Of a stretch of 64,000 bases of DNA, positions 34,324-44,699 are shown in pieces. How positions within the stretch are numbered: position 1 is the first letter of the stretch; every line of letters starts with the position of its first letter. The stretch lies in contig NZ_LYWY01000018.1 in NCBI RefSeq assembly GCF_001661915.1, positions 54,881 to 118,880 of the forward strand, written 5' to 3'. The notes below the pieces were generated by a model. That model searched no databases. It was given only the letters and a program-made list of their open reading frames with translations, and was not told the DNA's origin. Made by a program: the position numbers and the translations under genes. The DNA is from Croceicoccus pelagius (GTDB lineage Bacteria; Pseudomonadota; Alphaproteobacteria; Sphingomonadales; Sphingomonadaceae).

Positions 34324-34944
34324 GTGAGGAAGTTTGTCCTTATCGCGCCGTTGATGGCGCTTTCCGCCTGCGTTGGCACAAATCCGTCGCCATCCGGTCC
34401 GCCCGCGTCCATCACGGCGACCGAACCCGCAACGCCATTGCCGATCGCGCGGATTCACCCACCCGAACAGGACGTGGCCTACGTTCGCCAGCACTTCGCC
34501 CGATATGATGGCACGGCCACGGGCTGGTCGTGGCTGGAGGATGTCGCGGTATTGCAGGAATTCCACTGGCGCGCCGTTGCAGCCAATGCGCCCGGCTATG
34601 TCGCCGCCTATCGTGACGAGCCCCGACTGATGATCGACGTCAAGCCACCTTACGACCGCGCCGCGCTGCTCGCGATGCTGGCACCCGAACTGCGCGACCG
34701 TGTCACGATCCGCGAAATCCGCCACAACCGGGCCGAGGCCGAGGCGCTGAAGTCGGCGGTGATCGCAGCTAGCGAGAGTGCCGGCGTGAGCGAGATGATT
34801 GCCGGATTTAGCCAGCAGAATGACCGCATGGAAGTCATCCTGACCGATGAGGACGAAGCCGACCGCCTGTGCGCCGCGCTTACGCCGGAGCAGGTAGCGG
34901 CAACGCACATCACCATCGCCCTTGGCCCGCTGATCGTCTATTAA
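34324..34944 (+). CDS. Hypothetical lipoprotein
   Basis: A 206-residue protein starting at GTG 34324 with a lipoprotein signal MRKFVLIAPLMALSACVG (lipobox LSAC, Cys16), a Pro/Ser/Thr linker, then a soluble domain containing WSWLEDVAVLQEFHWRAVAA and paired alpha/beta segments ([31 protein letters not shown]). No family is recognised. Its stop overlaps the serB stop by three bases on the opposite strand (convergent). Confidence 0.75.
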   Translation: MRKFVLIAPLMALSACVGTNPSPSGPPASITATEPATPLPIARIHPPEQDVAYVRQHFARYDGTATGWSWLEDVAVLQEFHWRAVAANAPGYVAAYRDEPRLMIDVKPPYDRAALLAMLAPELRDRVTIREIRHNRAEAEALKSAVIAASESAGVSEMIAGFSQQNDRMEVILTDEDEADRLCAALTPEQVAATHITIALGPLIVY

Positions 34945-35822
34945 TCGACCCAGTCGCCCTGGGACACGCCGAGCAGTTTGAGCAGGTCGGTCAGGTCGCC
35001 CCGCTCGATCCAGCCGTTCGCCGCCGCCTTCGCCTTTGGCTTGGCATAGTAGGCGACACCGAAATCCGCAGCCTCGATCATCGGGATGTCGTTCGCCCCG
35101 TCGCCCGTCGCCAATGACAGCGCGCCATTGCCGAGCCGGGCCAGTTCCTCGTTCAAAGTCGAAAGCTTTGTCCCGCTATCGACGATTTCAGCCGCCAGCT
35201 TGCCGGTCAGCTTTCCTCTGTCGACACCAAGCACGTTGCCGACAACGCGTTCGAAGCCCAGCATCTCGGCCACCGGATCGGCGAAAGAGTGGAAGCCGCC
35301 AGTGACGAGAACCGTACGGCAACCGCGCGACTTCAATGTTTCCACCAGAACCCGCGCACCCGGCATCGGCCTTATACGCTCCTCAAGACAACGGGTTATC
35401 GCAGTTTCTTCAAGTCCCTCAAGAAGGCCGACACGTTCCGTCAGCGCGCTGGCAAAGTCGAGTTCGCCCTGCATCGCGCGTTCGGTGATCGCTGCGATCT
35501 GATCCTTGATGCCGGCATAGTCAGCCAGTTCGTCGATGCATTCCTGCCCGATCATGGTTGAATCCATGTCCGACACGAACAGCTGCGGCACCGTGATCTC
35601 GCGGTCGGACATCAGCAGGTCGCACGGCCCGAACGCCTCGCCCAGGATTGCGCGAACTTCGCCCGGGTTGCCGTCGGCCATGGCAATTTCCAGCACGTCG
35701 CCGCAGAAATCGAGCATCTGCGCCCCCGCAATGGCCCAGCCCTTTTGGGCCAGCGCCTTGCCCGCCTTGTCGAGCGCGGTTTCCAAGATGGCCGGTTCTG
35801 CTATCAGCCGGGCAATGAGCAC
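34941..35822 (-). CDS. serB: Phosphoserine phosphatase
   Basis: Last step of serine synthesis. It has 293 residues: an N-terminal ACT-like half and a C-terminal HAD phosphatase with the nucleophile motif [34 protein letters not shown] and the metal motif [15 protein letters not shown] 35822, with an aaggag site 8 bases upstream, gives the family-typical N-terminus [10 protein letters not shown]. The start overlaps the divergent miaA start by 8 bases, so the two genes share no spacer at all. Confidence 0.94.
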   Translation of the reverse strand: MLIARLIAEPAILETALDKAGKALAQKGWAIAGAQMLDFCGDVLEIAMADGNPGEVRAILGEAFGPCDLLMSDREITVPQLFVSDMDSTMIGQECIDELADYAGIKDQIAAITERAMQGELDFASALTERVGLLEGLEETAITRCLEERIRPMPGARVLVETLKSRGCRTVLVTGGFHSFADPVAEMLGFERVVGNVLGVDRGKLTGKLAAEIVDSGTKLSTLNEELARLGNGALSLATGDGANDIPMIEAADFGVAYYAKPKAKAAANGWIERGDLTDLLKLLGVSQGDWVD

Positions 35823-36801
35823 GGACGCTATCTCCTTCAATTCGGGCCCAGGCGGCAATGGCAAGAAGCCTCGGGTCGCGCTCATTGCAGGGCCGACCGC
35901 CAGCGGCAAGAGCGATCTCGCGGTCGACCTTGCGCTCGCGGCGGAAACGGCCGGACTTCCCGGCACTGTGATCAATGCAGACAGCGCGCAAGTCTATGCC
36001 GATCTGCGGGTGCTTTCGGCCCGCCCAAGCGAAGAGGAAATGCGCGGCGTGCGCCATGTTTTGTTCGGAGCGTGGGACGGCGCCGATCCCTGCTCCGCTG
36101 CAGACTGGGCGATGCGGGCAAAGCAGGAAATTGACAAGGCGCATGGCGAGGGCCGCCTGCCCATCCTGGTCGGCGGAACGGGCCTTTATTTGCGTACCCT
36201 GATCGACGGCATCGCCCCCATCCCCGCTGTCGAATCCGCCATCCGTGAAGCGGTTCGCGCCCTCGACGTAGCCGACGCGCACAAGGCTCTCACGTTCGAA
36301 GATCCGGAGGCCGCCGCGCGCCTCAACCCCGCCGATACCACCCGCATCGCCCGCGCTCTCGAAGTCGTACGCAGTACCGGTTACCCGATGGCGTACTGGC
36401 AGCAGCGGCTGGAGGGCGGGATCGGGGACGGCATCGATATGACTGCCGCAATCCTGATCCCCGACCGCGAAACACTTTACGAAAAGTGCGATCGGCGTTT
36501 CGACCTCATGCTGGAACAGGGCGCCATCGAGGAAGTCCGCGCCCTGCTGGCCCGCAATCTGGACCCGGCCCTGCCCGTTATGCGCGCTATTGGCGTGCCC
36601 GAAATAGCAGGCCTACTGAACGGTTCGTACGACGAGCGGGAGGCCGCGAGCCGCGGGGCGCAGGCGACTCGTCGATACGCCAAGCGGCAATATACCTGGT
36701 TCCGGAACCAGCCACCGGAAAACTGGCGCCGCTTTGAAACGAAAGATTTCACTAAGGATGACATAATCGCAACTTTATTGCGTAATTTGCGGTTGACATG
36801 A
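35815..36801 (+). CDS. miaA: tRNA dimethylallyltransferase
   Basis: Adds the dimethylallyl group to A37 of tRNAs reading UNN codons. The 328 residues show the P-loop [38 protein letters not shown], the [14 protein letters not shown] region and the tRNA-recognition [16 protein letters not shown] 35815 is the only start available before the P-loop. It has no clear ribosome site. It overlaps serB's start codon antisense by 8 bases. Its stop overlaps a TTGACA-like -35 for the ilv genes. Confidence 0.95.
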   Translation: MSTDAISFNSGPGGNGKKPRVALIAGPTASGKSDLAVDLALAAETAGLPGTVINADSAQVYADLRVLSARPSEEEMRGVRHVLFGAWDGADPCSAADWAMRAKQEIDKAHGEGRLPILVGGTGLYLRTLIDGIAPIPAVESAIREAVRALDVADAHKALTFEDPEAAARLNPADTTRIARALEVVRSTGYPMAYWQQRLEGGIGDGIDMTAAILIPDRETLYEKCDRRFDLMLEQGAIEEVRALLARNLDPALPVMRAIGVPEIAGLLNGSYDEREAASRGAQATRRYAKRQYTWFRNQPPENWRRFETKDFTKDDIIATLLRNLRLT

Positions 36802-36846
36802 TATTCTGTGTCGCCTAGGTCGCCCTTGAATTTGGGTTGGGAGAGA

Positions 36847-36880
36847 GGCTCGAGTGCATGTCACTCGGGCCCATTTTCTT
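36847..36880 (+). terminator. Terminator-like hairpin between miaA and ilvB
   Basis: A 10-bp stem (ggctcgagtg / cactcgggcc, one G-U pair) with a 5-base loop is followed by cattttctt. It may end miaA transcription or act as an attenuator in front of ilvB; it overlaps the start of a short open frame. Confidence 0.55.
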
Positions 36881-36914
36881 GACCGACCCCTCGATTGACG
36901 GAGACGAACAGTGA
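36858..36914 (+). CDS. Candidate ilvB leader peptide
   Basis: An 18-codon frame (MSLGPIFLTDPSIDGDEQ) starts at ATG 36858 with gagagagg 9 bases upstream. Its TGA overlaps the GTG start of ilvB (GTGA). Two Ile and two Leu codons are present, fewer than in classical ilv leaders. The hairpin at 36,847 covers its start. I infer possible translational coupling or attenuation; it may also be chance. Confidence 0.35.
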   Translation: MSLGPIFLTDPSIDGDEQ

Positions 36915-38656
36915 CCGAGCGCAGCGGCGCCGACATCTTGATGGACACCCTTGTTGAGCAGGGAGTCGAAGTGGTCTTCGGCTACCCCGGCGGCGCCGTG
37001 CTTCCCATCTATGATGCGCTGTTCAAAGACAACCGCATCCGCCACATCCTCGTCCGGCACGAAGCTGGCGCGGCCCACGCCGCCGAAGGTTACGCGCGTT
37101 CGACAGGCAAGCCCGGCGTCGTTCTCGTCACTTCCGGCCCCGGCGCGACCAATGCGGTCACCGGAATTGCCGATGCGTTCATGGATTCGATCCCGATGGT
37201 CGTCCTGACCGGACAGGTCGCGACCGCGATGATCGGTACCGACGCGTTCCAGGAAGCGGACACGATCGGCATCACGCGCCACTGCACGAAGCACAACTAC
37301 CTCGTGAAGGATCCGGCAGATCTTGCCGCGACAATCAACGAGGCGTTCAAGATCGCCACGACCGGTCGCCCCGGCCCTGTCGTCATCGACATTCCCAAGG
37401 ACGTCCAGGTCGCCAGTGCACCTGCCACGCAGTCGGAGCCGCGCTCGCGCTTCAACCCGCCGACGACCGGCGCGCCCGAAGCCATCGTCGAGGCCGTTGC
37501 CATGCTGGCGGCAGCCAAGGCTCCTGTCCTTTATACCGGCGGCGGGGTCATCAATTCGGGGCCCGAGGCTTCGGAACTGCTGCGCGAGCTTCAGGATCTT
37601 TGCGGCGCTCCGCTGACCAGCACGCTCATGGGCCTCGGCGCTTTCCCCGCGCAGAACAAGGCGTGGCTGGGGATGCTGGGCATGCACGGCACCTATGAAG
37701 CCAACATGGCGATGAACCGCTCGGACCTCGTCGTGGCCATCGGCGCGCGTTTCGACGACCGCGTCACCGGCCGTATCGAGGATTTTGCCCCCAACGCGAA
37801 GAAAATCCACATCGACATCGATCGTTCGTCCATCAACAAGACGGTTCAGGTCGACTTGCCGATCATCGGCGACTGCACGCTCGTCCTGCGCCAGATGATC
37901 GACGAGTGGAAGTCGACCGGCGCTTCGGCCCAGAACCTTGCCGAATGGTACGCCCGGATCGATGGTTGGCGCGCGCGCAACTCGCTCGCCTATCCGCAAT
38001 CCGAAGAAGAGATAATGCCGCAGCTGGCCATCGAACGCCTGTTCGAACTGACCAGGCAGTACGATCCAATCATCACCACCGAAGTCGGCCAGCACCAGAT
38101 GTGGGCGGCCCAGCACTTCCACTTCTTCTCGCCCAACAAGTGGCTGACGAGTGGCGGTCTGGGCACGATGGGTTACGGCCTCCCCGCCGCGATCGGCGCG
38201 CAGCTGGGCAATCCCGACGCGCTGGTCATCGACGTCGCGGGCGAAGCCTCGATCCAGATGAACATTCAGGAACTTGGCACGGCCAGCCAGTATCGCCTGC
38301 CGGTCAAGATCTTCATCCTCAACAACGAATACATGGGCATGGTCCGCCAGTGGCAGGAACTCACCTATGAATCGCGCTATTCGAATTCTTACTCGGACTC
38401 GCTGCCCGATTTCGTGAAGCTGGCCGAAGCGTATGGCTGGAAGGGCATCGTGATCGACAATCTCGACGATCTCGATGCCGGAATCACGGCGATGATCGAA
38501 CATGACGGCCCCGTCATCGTCGATTGCCGGGTCGCCAAGCTGGCAAACTGCCTGCCGATGTTCCGGTCGGGCGCTTCGCACACCGACATGATCCTCTATG
38601 GTGACGAGGCGCCCGCCGCCATTACCGTCACTGCCGAACAGAAAGCATCTGTCTGA
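36911..38656 (+). CDS. ilvB: Acetolactate synthase large subunit
   Basis: A ThDP enzyme, first common step of valine/leucine/isoleucine synthesis. The 581 residues include FGYPGGAVLPIYDAL, the catalytic Glu in LVRHEAGAAHAAEGYARSTG, the FAD-binding middle domain and the ThDP motif VIDVAGEASIQMNIQELGTA (the usual Gly-Asp-Gly reads Ala-Gly-Glu-Ala, an unusual variant of GDG). Start GTG 36911 with a ggag ribosome site. The stop overlaps the ilvH start (TGATG). Confidence 0.95.
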   Translation: MTERSGADILMDTLVEQGVEVVFGYPGGAVLPIYDALFKDNRIRHILVRHEAGAAHAAEGYARSTGKPGVVLVTSGPGATNAVTGIADAFMDSIPMVVLTGQVATAMIGTDAFQEADTIGITRHCTKHNYLVKDPADLAATINEAFKIATTGRPGPVVIDIPKDVQVASAPATQSEPRSRFNPPTTGAPEAIVEAVAMLAAAKAPVLYTGGGVINSGPEASELLRELQDLCGAPLTSTLMGLGAFPAQNKAWLGMLGMHGTYEANMAMNRSDLVVAIGARFDDRVTGRIEDFAPNAKKIHIDIDRSSINKTVQVDLPIIGDCTLVLRQMIDEWKSTGASAQNLAEWYARIDGWRARNSLAYPQSEEEIMPQLAIERLFELTRQYDPIITTEVGQHQMWAAQHFHFFSPNKWLTSGGLGTMGYGLPAAIGAQLGNPDALVIDVAGEASIQMNIQELGTASQYRLPVKIFILNNEYMGMVRQWQELTYESRYSNSYSDSLPDFVKLAEAYGWKGIVIDNLDDLDAGITAMIEHDGPVIVDCRVAKLANCLPMFRSGASHTDMILYGDEAPAAITVTAEQKASV

Positions 38657-39171
38657 TGCACATCCAGCATCGCGAGCAGGAACGCCATGTTCTTGCCATC
38701 ACCGTCGATAACGAAAGCGGCATCCTGGCCAAGATCGCGGGCCTTTTCACCGCGCGCGGCTACAACATCGATTCGCTGACGGTTGCCGACATATCGGAAA
38801 ACCACAACGTCAGCCGCATCACGATCGTGACCCACGGTCCGCCGGCAGTGATCGACCAGATTCATGCACAGCTCGAAAGGCTGGTGCCGGTTCACAAGGT
38901 TTCGGATCTTACCGAACTGGGCCCGCACGTCGAACGCGAACTCGCGCTCGTGAAAGTCGCCGGCAAGGGCGACAACCGGGTCGAGGCGCTGCGTCTTGCC
39001 GACGTCTATCGCGCCAAGGTGGTGGATTCGACGACCGAGAGTTTCATCTTCGAAATCACCGGCGCCCCTGAGAAGATCGACAGTTTCGTGGCATTGATGC
39101 GCGAGCTAGGTCTGGTCGAAGTGGGCCGCACCGGCATCGTGGGCATGATGCGCGGCGTGAACGGGGCCTGA
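38656..39171 (+). CDS. ilvH: Acetolactate synthase small regulatory subunit
   Basis: A 171-residue ACT-domain subunit that binds valine and activates IlvB. The ACT core reads ERHVLAITVDNESGILAKIA, GLFTARGYNIDSLTVADI, and the second half VEVGRTGIVGMMRGV. It starts within the ilvB stop (TGATG), so equal translation of the two subunits is expected. ilvC follows after 108 bases. Confidence 0.97.
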   Translation: MHIQHREQERHVLAITVDNESGILAKIAGLFTARGYNIDSLTVADISENHNVSRITIVTHGPPAVIDQIHAQLERLVPVHKVSDLTELGPHVERELALVKVAGKGDNRVEALRLADVYRAKVVDSTTESFIFEITGAPEKIDSFVALMRELGLVEVGRTGIVGMMRGVNGA

Positions 39172-39231
39172 TTTCGTTCCAAACGATACATTTGAAGCAA
39201 TCATCCAACACAGCTATGCGCCGCTGCGTAA

Positions 39232-40299
<1,068 letters not shown>

Positions 40300-40337
40300 T
40301 CCTCTCGCGCTTCGGCGCGGATTGACGGACAGAACGG

Positions 40338-40370
40338 CCCGCCGGATCATCGCGATCCGGCGGGTCTTTT
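40338..40370 (+). terminator. ilvC terminator
   Basis: Stem cccgccggatc / gatccggcggg with a 5-base loop followed by tctttt, 38 bases after the ilvC stop. Confidence 0.9.
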
Positions 40371-40483
40371 CGTTGATGCACGCAATTTTTTCGGGCGGTT
40401 ACATCGTTGTACCTAATTGAAGGCCGTTGATGGCAGGCCCAATTGCCCTTGCGGGAGTGCAAACTCAGCAAAAGGGAAACCCG

Positions 40484-41134
40484 ATGAAGCGCCATTTCGT
40501 ACCTGTCATTCTCGCCGCCGCCGGTCTCGCCGTGGCTGCCCCCGTTCTTGCCGACCACCACGAGGAAGCGGGCTTGCCCGGCGTCGTCGACGTCTCGCGC
40601 GTTGCGGCCGGCACTTATGCGGCTGACCCGAACCACACGCTGGTCGGCTGGCGCGTCAATCACTTCGGCTTCAACGATTATTTCGGAATCTTCGGTGCCG
40701 TAAGCGGCACGCTGGAACTCGACCCAGCCGATCCGGCTTCGGCCAAGCTCGATGTCACCATACCCATTTCCGCGGTTACCGTGGCCGCGTCAGGTCTCAA
40801 GGATCACCTCCTGCGCCCCGGTTCGGAAGGCGCAGCACCCGATTTCTTTGGCCCCGAACCTGCCCCTGCCCGCTTCGTCTCGACGATGGTAACCCCGACC
40901 GGCGAAACCACTGCCCAGATCGTCGGCGACCTGACGATGAACGGCGTGACCGCACCGGTCACGATCAACGCCAGGTTCACCGGCGCAGGCGCGAACCCGA
41001 TGAACAAGGCCGAGACCGTCGGCTTCGAAGGCCGGGCCATGTTGAAGCATAGCACTTTCGGCATCGACACGTTCGTTCCGTTGGTCTCGGACGAGGTTGA
41101 GCTCGACATCACGGCTGCTTTCGAAAAAGAGTGA
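40484..41134 (+). CDS. YceI family periplasmic lipid-binding protein
   Basis: A 216-residue exported protein from ATG 40484 with the signal MKRHFVPVILAAAGLAVAAP (cut after VLA). The YceI beta-barrel signature follows: YAADPNHTLVGWRVNHFGFN, LDVTIPISAVTVAASGLKDH, GDLTMNGVTAPVTINARF and MLKHSTFGIDTFVPLVSDEV. YceI proteins bind amphiphiles such as polyisoprenoids in the periplasm. It is monocistronic. Confidence 0.94.
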   Translation: MKRHFVPVILAAAGLAVAAPVLADHHEEAGLPGVVDVSRVAAGTYAADPNHTLVGWRVNHFGFNDYFGIFGAVSGTLELDPADPASAKLDVTIPISAVTVAASGLKDHLLRPGSEGAAPDFFGPEPAPARFVSTMVTPTGETTAQIVGDLTMNGVTAPVTINARFTGAGANPMNKAETVGFEGRAMLKHSTFGIDTFVPLVSDEVELDITAAFEKE

Positions 41135-41141
41135 CACGGCT

Positions 41142-41181
41142 GGTCCGGCGCGGGCGTAAGGCCGCGTCGGACCTTCCCCTT
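41142..41181 (+). terminator. Probable terminator after the YceI gene
   Basis: A 12-bp stem (ggtccggcgcgg / ccgcgtcggacc) begins 8 bases after the stop; the tail ttccccttc is only weakly T-rich. Confidence 0.6.
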
Positions 41182-41241
41182 CGCAAAGACGGCCGCTTGC
41201 GTTAGGCCTTGCCCCCGGGGTCAGATTAAAGGGGGCAATTC

Positions 41242-42675
41242 ATGAAATGTCGGATCATTTGCGGACTTCTGACTGGCTGCGCGCTCATCGCGGCGACACC
41301 GGTGGCGGCAGAACCGATCGTGCTCCGCGATGTTCAGGTTCTGGACCTGAACGCGGCAGAGCCAGCGCCGGTCGCGGGGCGTTCCATTTTCATCGATGAC
41401 GGCAAGATCGTGGCGATTGGTCCGACGGACGAAGTTGACGCACCAGCCGAGGCGCAAGTGATCAATGGCCTTGGCCGGATCGTAATGCCCGGTCTCTACG
41501 ACATGCACGTACATATCTGGGACGACGCGGAGCTGGCCGCTTATCTGGCGCACGGGGTGACGACGGTCCGCAATGCCTCGGGCATGCCGTTCCATCTGCG
41601 GCTCGCCGAACGGATATCGAGCGGGAATCTGGCCGGACCGCGCCTCATCACGACCGGTCCGATCCTCAACAGCCATGGCCCTAACGGCCAGATCATCCAC
41701 CAGTACGTCGACACCGAGACCGAGGCCCGCGAAGCCGTGCGTGCCCAGCACGCAGCGGGCTTTCGCCGGATCAAGGTCTATTCGAATCTCACGCCAGAGG
41801 CATGGCGCGGTATCAAGGCCGAGGCCGATGCGCTTGGCATGACGATCATGGGTCACACACCCGAAGGCCGCCGGACGGCGGGGATGCCTTACGAAAAGCC
41901 GTTCGACATTCCATTTGAGGAAATGCTCGACGAGGGTTTCGTGACTTTCGAGCACACCGAAAGCATCGTCTGGCATGGCCTGCGCGACAGTCGCGACCCC
42001 GATGCGGCCATGCCGCTGGCCGACCAGGTTGCCGAGGCTGGCATCGCCGTCGATCCGACGCTGGTCGCGTTTTACAATCTGCTCCGTACGGCAGAGACCA
42101 AGGGGGAATACATCTCACGCCCCGGCACCGAATGGCTTAATCCCATGCTCGTGGGGCAGGAACAGGAAAATTACGAGCGCTGGACCAACGAAGAGGTCGC
42201 CCCTGCGCGCGAGGCGTTCGAGTTCTACAAGCTGATGACCAAGGCCATGCACGATGCCGGAGTTACATTGGTCGCCGGAAGCGATGCGGGCATTTATTCC
42301 AATCCGGCGGGGCTTTCGCTGATCGACGAACTGAATCTGCTTGTCGAAGCAGGTCTGTCTCCGGTCGAAGCCCTGAAATCCGCGACGATCAACGCGGCAA
42401 AAGTTCTTGAAGAGTCCGGAACGCACGCCTGCATCGCGGCTGGATGCACTGCCGATCTCCTCTTGCTCGACGCCGATCCGACGCAGGCTCTGGCCCACCT
42501 CTCCGATCCCGCGCTCGTGATCGCACAAGGCAAAGTCCACGACCGCGACGCGATCGCCGCGCTCAAAGTGCTGGCCACCAAGGCCGATCTCGCCAGGACG
42601 CAGGCCAACGTGGTCGAGGGTTTGCAAGCACAAGGCACCGACGTCACGCCGCTGCTGCAAGGGTCCGGTGGCTGA
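41242..42675 (+). CDS. Exported amidohydrolase (imidazolonepropionase/prolidase-like)
   Basis: A 477-residue secreted metal hydrolase. The signal MKCRIICGLLTGCALIAATP is cut near VAAEP. Metal motifs of the amidohydrolase superfamily are the HxH in MPGLYDMHVHIW, the His in MTIMGHTPEG, the His in VTFEHTES and the Asp in LVAGSDAGIYSNP, followed by ALKSATINAAKVL. Members cleave cyclic amides or C-terminal dipeptides; the substrate is not evident. A strong aaaggggg ribosome site precedes ATG 41242. Confidence 0.9.
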   Translation: MKCRIICGLLTGCALIAATPVAAEPIVLRDVQVLDLNAAEPAPVAGRSIFIDDGKIVAIGPTDEVDAPAEAQVINGLGRIVMPGLYDMHVHIWDDAELAAYLAHGVTTVRNASGMPFHLRLAERISSGNLAGPRLITTGPILNSHGPNGQIIHQYVDTETEAREAVRAQHAAGFRRIKVYSNLTPEAWRGIKAEADALGMTIMGHTPEGRRTAGMPYEKPFDIPFEEMLDEGFVTFEHTESIVWHGLRDSRDPDAAMPLADQVAEAGIAVDPTLVAFYNLLRTAETKGEYISRPGTEWLNPMLVGQEQENYERWTNEEVAPAREAFEFYKLMTKAMHDAGVTLVAGSDAGIYSNPAGLSLIDELNLLVEAGLSPVEALKSATINAAKVLEESGTHACIAAGCTADLLLLDADPTQALAHLSDPALVIAQGKVHDRDAIAALKVLATKADLARTQANVVEGLQAQGTDVTPLLQGSGG

Positions 42676-42797
42676 TCTTCCTCCCCCGCGTCAGGGCGTA
42701 TCCGAGTTCTTTCGGTTTCAACCGTTACTATCTGGCAGAAATCCGCCAGATTCGGGTCTGGACAAAGAGGATTCGAACGACCATAGCCGCTTTCGAA

Positions 42798-42863
42798 ATG
42801 ACAGCGATTTACGCCCCTACGGCCCTAGGCCTGCTGCTTCGACTTACTCGCCCTCGGGCGTGA
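42798..42863 (+). CDS. leuL: leuA leader peptide
   Basis: A 21-residue peptide (MTAIYAPTALGLLLRLTRPRA) lies 87 bases before leuA. Five of its codons are Leu, three of them consecutive (CTG CTG CTT), the signature of a leucine attenuator peptide. GC-rich inverted repeats follow (cgggcg at 42,855 with cgcccg at 42,894; gcgctgtccgc with gcggcgc), but none has a clear T run, so the switch may act on translation or through Rho. The ribosome site is weak. Peptide-controlled leuA leaders are known in proteobacteria; this instance is inferred from position and codons. Confidence 0.7.
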   Translation: MTAIYAPTALGLLLRLTRPRA

Positions 42864-42950
42864 CCCTTGCGCTGTCCGCTGGCGGCGCACCTGTCGCCCG
42901 GGGGATCGAAAGCCACGTTATCCAGTCGAATTAGCCAAGAAGTTCCTGTC

Positions 42951-44657
42951 ATGACCCAAGCTGCTACCGTCCAGGTGCCTACCGGGATGTTGAAAGACCC
43001 CTCGCGCAAATACCGCGCGTTCCCGCAGATCGACATCGCCGATCGCCAATGGCCCTCACGTACGATCACCAAGCCGCCCCGCTGGCTCTCCACCGACATG
43101 CGCGACGGCAACCAGTCGCTTATCGACCCGATGGACAGCGTGAAGAAGAACCGCTTCTTCGACCTGCTCGTCAAAGTCGGTCTGAAAGAGATCGAAGTCG
43201 GTTTCCCTGCTGCTGGTGCGACCGAATTCGATTTCATCCAGAACCTCGTGCGTTCGGGCCGCATTCCAGACGACGTGATGGTGCAGGTCCTGACGCAGAG
43301 CCGCGAGGACCTGATCCGCACCAGCTTCGACAGCCTCGAAGGCGCGAAGCAGGCGATCGTGCACGTCTACAACGCAGTTTCGCCCGCGTGGCGCGACATC
43401 GTGTTCAAGATGAGCAAGGACGAAGTCCGCGGCATCGCCGAGGCAGGCGCCAAGGTCATCCGTGACGAAGCGGGCAAGCGCCCCGGCACCGACTGGCACT
43501 TTGAATATTCGCCCGAAACCTTCAGCACGGCCGAACTCGATTTCTCGATCGAGTGCTGCGAGGCGGTGATGCAGATCCTGCAGCCCACGCCCGAACGGCC
43601 TATCATCCTTAACCTGCCGGCAACGGTCGAGTGTGCGACGCCCAACATCTACGCCGACCAGATCGAGTATTTCTGCCGCAACCTGCCCAACCGCGAGAGC
43701 GCGATCGTGTCTTTGCACACGCATAACGACCGCGGCACCGGCGTCGCAGCCGCGGAACTTGGCATCATGGCAGGCGCGGACCGCGTCGAAGGCTGCCTGT
43801 TCGGCAATGGCGAGCGTACGGGCAACTGCTGCCTCGTGACGGTTGCGCTTAACATGTACACGCAAGGGGTCGACCCCGGCCTCGATTTCTCGGACATCGA
43901 CGAGGTGATCGAGACGGTCGAGTACTGCAACCAGATTCCCGTGCACCAGCGCCACCCCTATGGCGGCGAACTGGTATTTACCGCGTTTTCGGGCAGCCAC
44001 CAGGACGCGATCAAGAAGGGCTTCGAGGCGCACGAAAAACAGAACGACGAGCAGTGGCGCGTGCCGTACCTGCCGATCGATCCTGCCGATCTGGGCCGTA
44101 ATTACGAAGCCGTGATCCGCGTCAATTCGCAGTCCGGCAAGGGCGGGTTTGCCTGGGTGCTGGAGCAGGACAAGGGCCTGAAGCTGCCCAAGCGGATGCA
44201 GGCGCATTTCTCCAAGGCGGTGCAGCGCATGGCCGATGAGACGGGCCGCGAGCTCAACGCCGAGGATATCTGGACGACGTTCCGGCACGAATACCACCTG
44301 TCGCGTCCGCAGCACTTCCAGTTGGTGGATTACGAGGAACAACGCGCCAAGGACGGCACCCGCGTCTTCTCCGGCACGATCAGCGAGGGCGGCAAGGAAC
44401 GGACCGTTTCAGGCCGGGGCAACGGCTTGATCTCGTCGGTTGTTGCGACGCTGTCCGATGCATTCGGCATGACGCTGGAAGTGCTCGACTATTCCGAACA
44501 CGCGCTCGCCAAGGGTTCGGATGCGCGCGCGGCCGCATATGTCGAGTGCATGACCGAGGCTGGTGATATCGTCTGGGGTGTCGGCATCAGCGCCGACGTC
44601 GCGACCGCCAGCGTTCGCGCGATCCTCAGCGCCGCAAACGCAACGCGCCCCGAATAA
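42951..44657 (+). CDS. leuA: 2-isopropylmalate synthase (LeuA type 2)
   Basis: Joins acetyl-CoA and 2-oxoisovalerate, the first leucine-specific step. The 568 residues start at ATG 42951. The catalytic TIM barrel has LSTDMRDGNQSLIDPM, VSLHTHNDRGTGVAAAELG and GCLFGNGERTGN, followed by the C-terminal LeuA dimer regulatory domain from about residue 420. The N-terminal RKYRAFPQIDIADRQWPS marks the longer type found in high-GC bacteria. It is monocistronic, with a hairpin after the stop. Confidence 0.96.
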   Translation: MTQAATVQVPTGMLKDPSRKYRAFPQIDIADRQWPSRTITKPPRWLSTDMRDGNQSLIDPMDSVKKNRFFDLLVKVGLKEIEVGFPAAGATEFDFIQNLVRSGRIPDDVMVQVLTQSREDLIRTSFDSLEGAKQAIVHVYNAVSPAWRDIVFKMSKDEVRGIAEAGAKVIRDEAGKRPGTDWHFEYSPETFSTAELDFSIECCEAVMQILQPTPERPIILNLPATVECATPNIYADQIEYFCRNLPNRESAIVSLHTHNDRGTGVAAAELGIMAGADRVEGCLFGNGERTGNCCLVTVALNMYTQGVDPGLDFSDIDEVIETVEYCNQIPVHQRHPYGGELVFTAFSGSHQDAIKKGFEAHEKQNDEQWRVPYLPIDPADLGRNYEAVIRVNSQSGKGGFAWVLEQDKGLKLPKRMQAHFSKAVQRMADETGRELNAEDIWTTFRHEYHLSRPQHFQLVDYEEQRAKDGTRVFSGTISEGGKERTVSGRGNGLISSVVATLSDAFGMTLEVLDYSEHALAKGSDARAAAYVECMTEAGDIVWGVGISADVATASVRAILSAANATRPE

Positions 44658-44666
44658 CGTTGTTCA

Positions 44667-44696
44667 TGTCGGCGACGGGAACACCTGTCGCCGACA
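44667..44696. terminator. Perfect hairpin between convergent leuA and the AHH gene
   Basis: The 10-bp perfect stem tgtcggcgac / gtcgccgaca has a 10-base loop and no T run on either side. It lies exactly in the 42-base gap between two convergent genes, so it is probably a bidirectional, possibly Rho-assisted terminator. Confidence 0.55.
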
Positions 44697-44699
44697 CGC

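Noticed and set aside
36798..36818. Six-codon frame MIFCVA overlapping the miaA stop as an ilv leader
   Set aside because: It is too short, has no ribosome site and only one Ile and one Val codon.
36815..38581. 588-codon minus-strand frame opposite ilvB
   Set aside because: It lies opposite a complete acetolactate synthase; composition is a bias artefact.
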